Shown here: one piece after another, positions 63,011 to 64,000 of the stretch | Layout: the number at the start of each line of letters is the position of its first letter | Position numbering within the stretch: position 1 is the stretch's first letter | NCBI RefSeq assembly: GCF_014646255.1 | Contig: NZ_BMNC01000003.1 | Coordinates: 434,001 to 498,000, forward strand | Direction of reading: 5' to 3' | Length of the DNA: 64,000 nucleotides | DNA from: Lentzea pudingi | GTDB lineage: Bacteria > Actinomycetota > Actinomycetes > Mycobacteriales > Pseudonocardiaceae | Program-made: the position numbers and the translations under genes | The notes under the pieces: generated by a model | What the model was told of the DNA's origin: nothing | Databases searched by the model: none | What the model saw: the letters and a program-made list of their open reading frames with translations, nothing else

Positions 63011-63578
63011 GTGCGTTGTGAGTTCAAGGTGACAGCGGCGAACCAGGCCGGGCAGAGCGGGTTCTCCGGCACGGTGTCCGCGAAGCCGGTGGGAGCACCA
63101 CCGATCCCGCCGACGATCAGGGCGGGCGCCGAGCCGGGAACCATCTGGCTCTCCTGGGCCTGTTCGCTCGAGTCGCAGCCGGCGGCGCTGTGGATCGAGG
63201 AGAACAGGGGGACCGGGTGGACCAGGCGCCCCTACCCGATCTGGCACTCGATCGGCCTGTGCGACCAGTCGTACCGGATCGACACGGCCTGGTACTCGCC
63301 GGGGCAGCACCTGCAGTTCCGCGTGGTCGCCGAACGGGCGGGCGCCAGCAGTGTGTCCAATGTGGCCGGTGCGAACGTCAAGGCGACCAGGGCGCAGTTC
63401 TACCTGAGTCTGACGGAGCCCAACGCCGCGTCGCAGCAAAGGTTCTTCGCGGCCAAGAACAACCCGGGTCCGTACGCCGACTACAGCTTCGAGGGTGTCG
63501 TCGCACCAGTCGGACTGCTACGCACTGGCCAACTCCTACTTCTTGGGGGTCCGGCTGGGCGGCGGTAGTCACTGGTGA
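63011..63578 (+). pseudogene. Remnant of a secreted fibronectin-III-type protein, frameshifted
   Basis: The frame opens in mid-domain with CEFKVTAANQAGQSGFSG, the last strands of an Fn3 domain, then a linker VGAPPIPP and a second Fn3-like domain (IWLSWACSLESQ ... FRVVAERAGASSVSNVAG). There is no start codon with a Shine-Dalgarno sequence, no signal peptide and no room for the first half of the domain. Near 63490, at GAGGG, the sense appears to jump to another frame: it continues as SSHQSDCYALANSYFLGVR to a stop at 63578, while the original frame turns into low-likelihood sequence. So both a 5' loss and a frameshift are present. Alternatively it is a live but unusual gene with a sequencing error. 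Confidence 0.55.
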
Positions 63579-63624
63579 TCGGGGTGGGGGTCCGTGCCGT
63601 GCGGACCCCACCTCTCCCGCGACG

Positions 63625-64000
63625 TCAGGCGGTCCGCGGCCGGCGGAGAACGCGGCGAAGGTGATTGAGAGCCGTGGTCGCCGCCGTGAACGCCACGGCC
63701 GCTTTCGCGACGACCGGGAGGAGTCCGTACAGGACCGTCGCGGCCAGGAACGTGCCCCGCGGCAGGAGGTCGTGGATCGGCATGAGCGTGTAGGTGGCCG
63801 CGCTCGCGATCACCAGGCCGGTGAGCAGGCCACGCGCCCCCGTGCGGCGCAGGACCAGGACGACGGCGACGACGAGCGCGACGGCCATGCCGATCTGGAG
63901 CGACTGCGCGTCGAGGTGCATCGAGTAGGGCTGCCTGCTGCCGGCGGGCACCGACACCGCGAAGGTGGCCACCGCGAAGACCACCGACACCGGGGTGACG
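63625..64000 (-). CDS. Membrane protein, partial at window edge
   Basis: A hydrophobic protein with about four helices in the visible part: an N-terminal stretch VVFAVATFAVSVPAG, then IGMAVALVVAVVLVLRR, GLLTGLVIASAATYTLM and LAATVLYGLLPVVAKAAVAF, and a basic tail. The frame is open to the end of the window. A GTG at 63990 could be the start, but the true start is probably outside. No family is recognised; the histidines in MPIHDLL and the YSMHLDAQ segment are the only polar landmarks. Confidence 0.6.
   Translation of the reverse strand, partial: VTPVSVVFAVATFAVSVPAGSRQPYSMHLDAQSLQIGMAVALVVAVVLVLRRTGARGLLTGLVIASAATYTLMPIHDLLPRGTFLAATVLYGLLPVVAKAAVAFTAATTALNHLRRVLRRPRTA

Overview
The window is very GC-rich, gene-dense actinobacterial DNA. 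GTG starts, leaderless starts and 4-base ATGA/GTGA overlaps are common. The gene content (AfsR/SARP regulators with NB-ARC and TPR parts, SigC-type sigma factors, a PknG/GlnH/GlnX signalling set, TreS-maltokinase, a CpnT-like WXG100 toxin) fits a filamentous Pseudonocardiaceae-type organism (Lentzea/Saccharothrix/Actinosynnema-like). I cannot name the genus. I see no rRNA, tRNA, CRISPR array, insertion sequence or prophage, and no stretch over 300 bases without a gene.

Layout. 1-7.7 kb: a copper/respiratory-metal block with a Cu-type P-ATPase (cut by the window edge), a CopD-CtaG fusion, a zf-HC2 membrane protein, two tandem SigC-like ECF sigma factors and a PepSY membrane protein. Three minus-strand genes have the identical promoter pattern GGGAAC-N17-CGAC and the second sigma gene has a close variant, so this looks like a self-contained sigma regulon. 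7.8-24 kb: an AfsR-type regulator, a small secreted protein, MerR and TetR regulators around a quinone-oxidoreductase-like gene, an orphan sugar-binding lipoprotein, a truncated Rhs protein, an XRE-NB-ARC-TPR regulator, an MFS pump and an ABC exporter. 24-28 kb: a secreted protein, an ATP-grasp enzyme and a group II PLP decarboxylase in a tight operon, then DUF2231. 28-38 kb: RecQ, then a type VII-style toxin operon transcribed leftwards: YbaB-like protein, WXG100 protein, an 1856-residue multidomain toxin (TNT NADase-like, caspase-like lonely-Cys and non-specific nuclease domains) and a 645-residue probable immunity/accessory protein. 38-52 kb: a two-component system, DUF4386, MarR plus amidohydrolase, MerR, an HNH-like protein, a second AfsR regulator, a secreted protein, two small proteins, and treS-mak for trehalose/maltose-1-phosphate metabolism.

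52.3-62.8 kb is the most striking part. It is one tightly packed leftward operon of nine genes: glnX2-glnH2-glnX1-glnH1-EACC1-caspase-pknG-vWA-APH. In mycobacteria GlnH and GlnX sense external aspartate/glutamate and act through the kinase PknG. Here that sensory pair is duplicated and fused in operon form to an EACC1 component and a caspase-fold protease, which are hallmarks of biological-conflict systems. I regard this as the best candidate for an undescribed system: an extracellular amino-acid or ligand sensor wired to a kinase and a caspase effector. The right edge holds a broken fibronectin-III-type gene remnant and a partial membrane protein.
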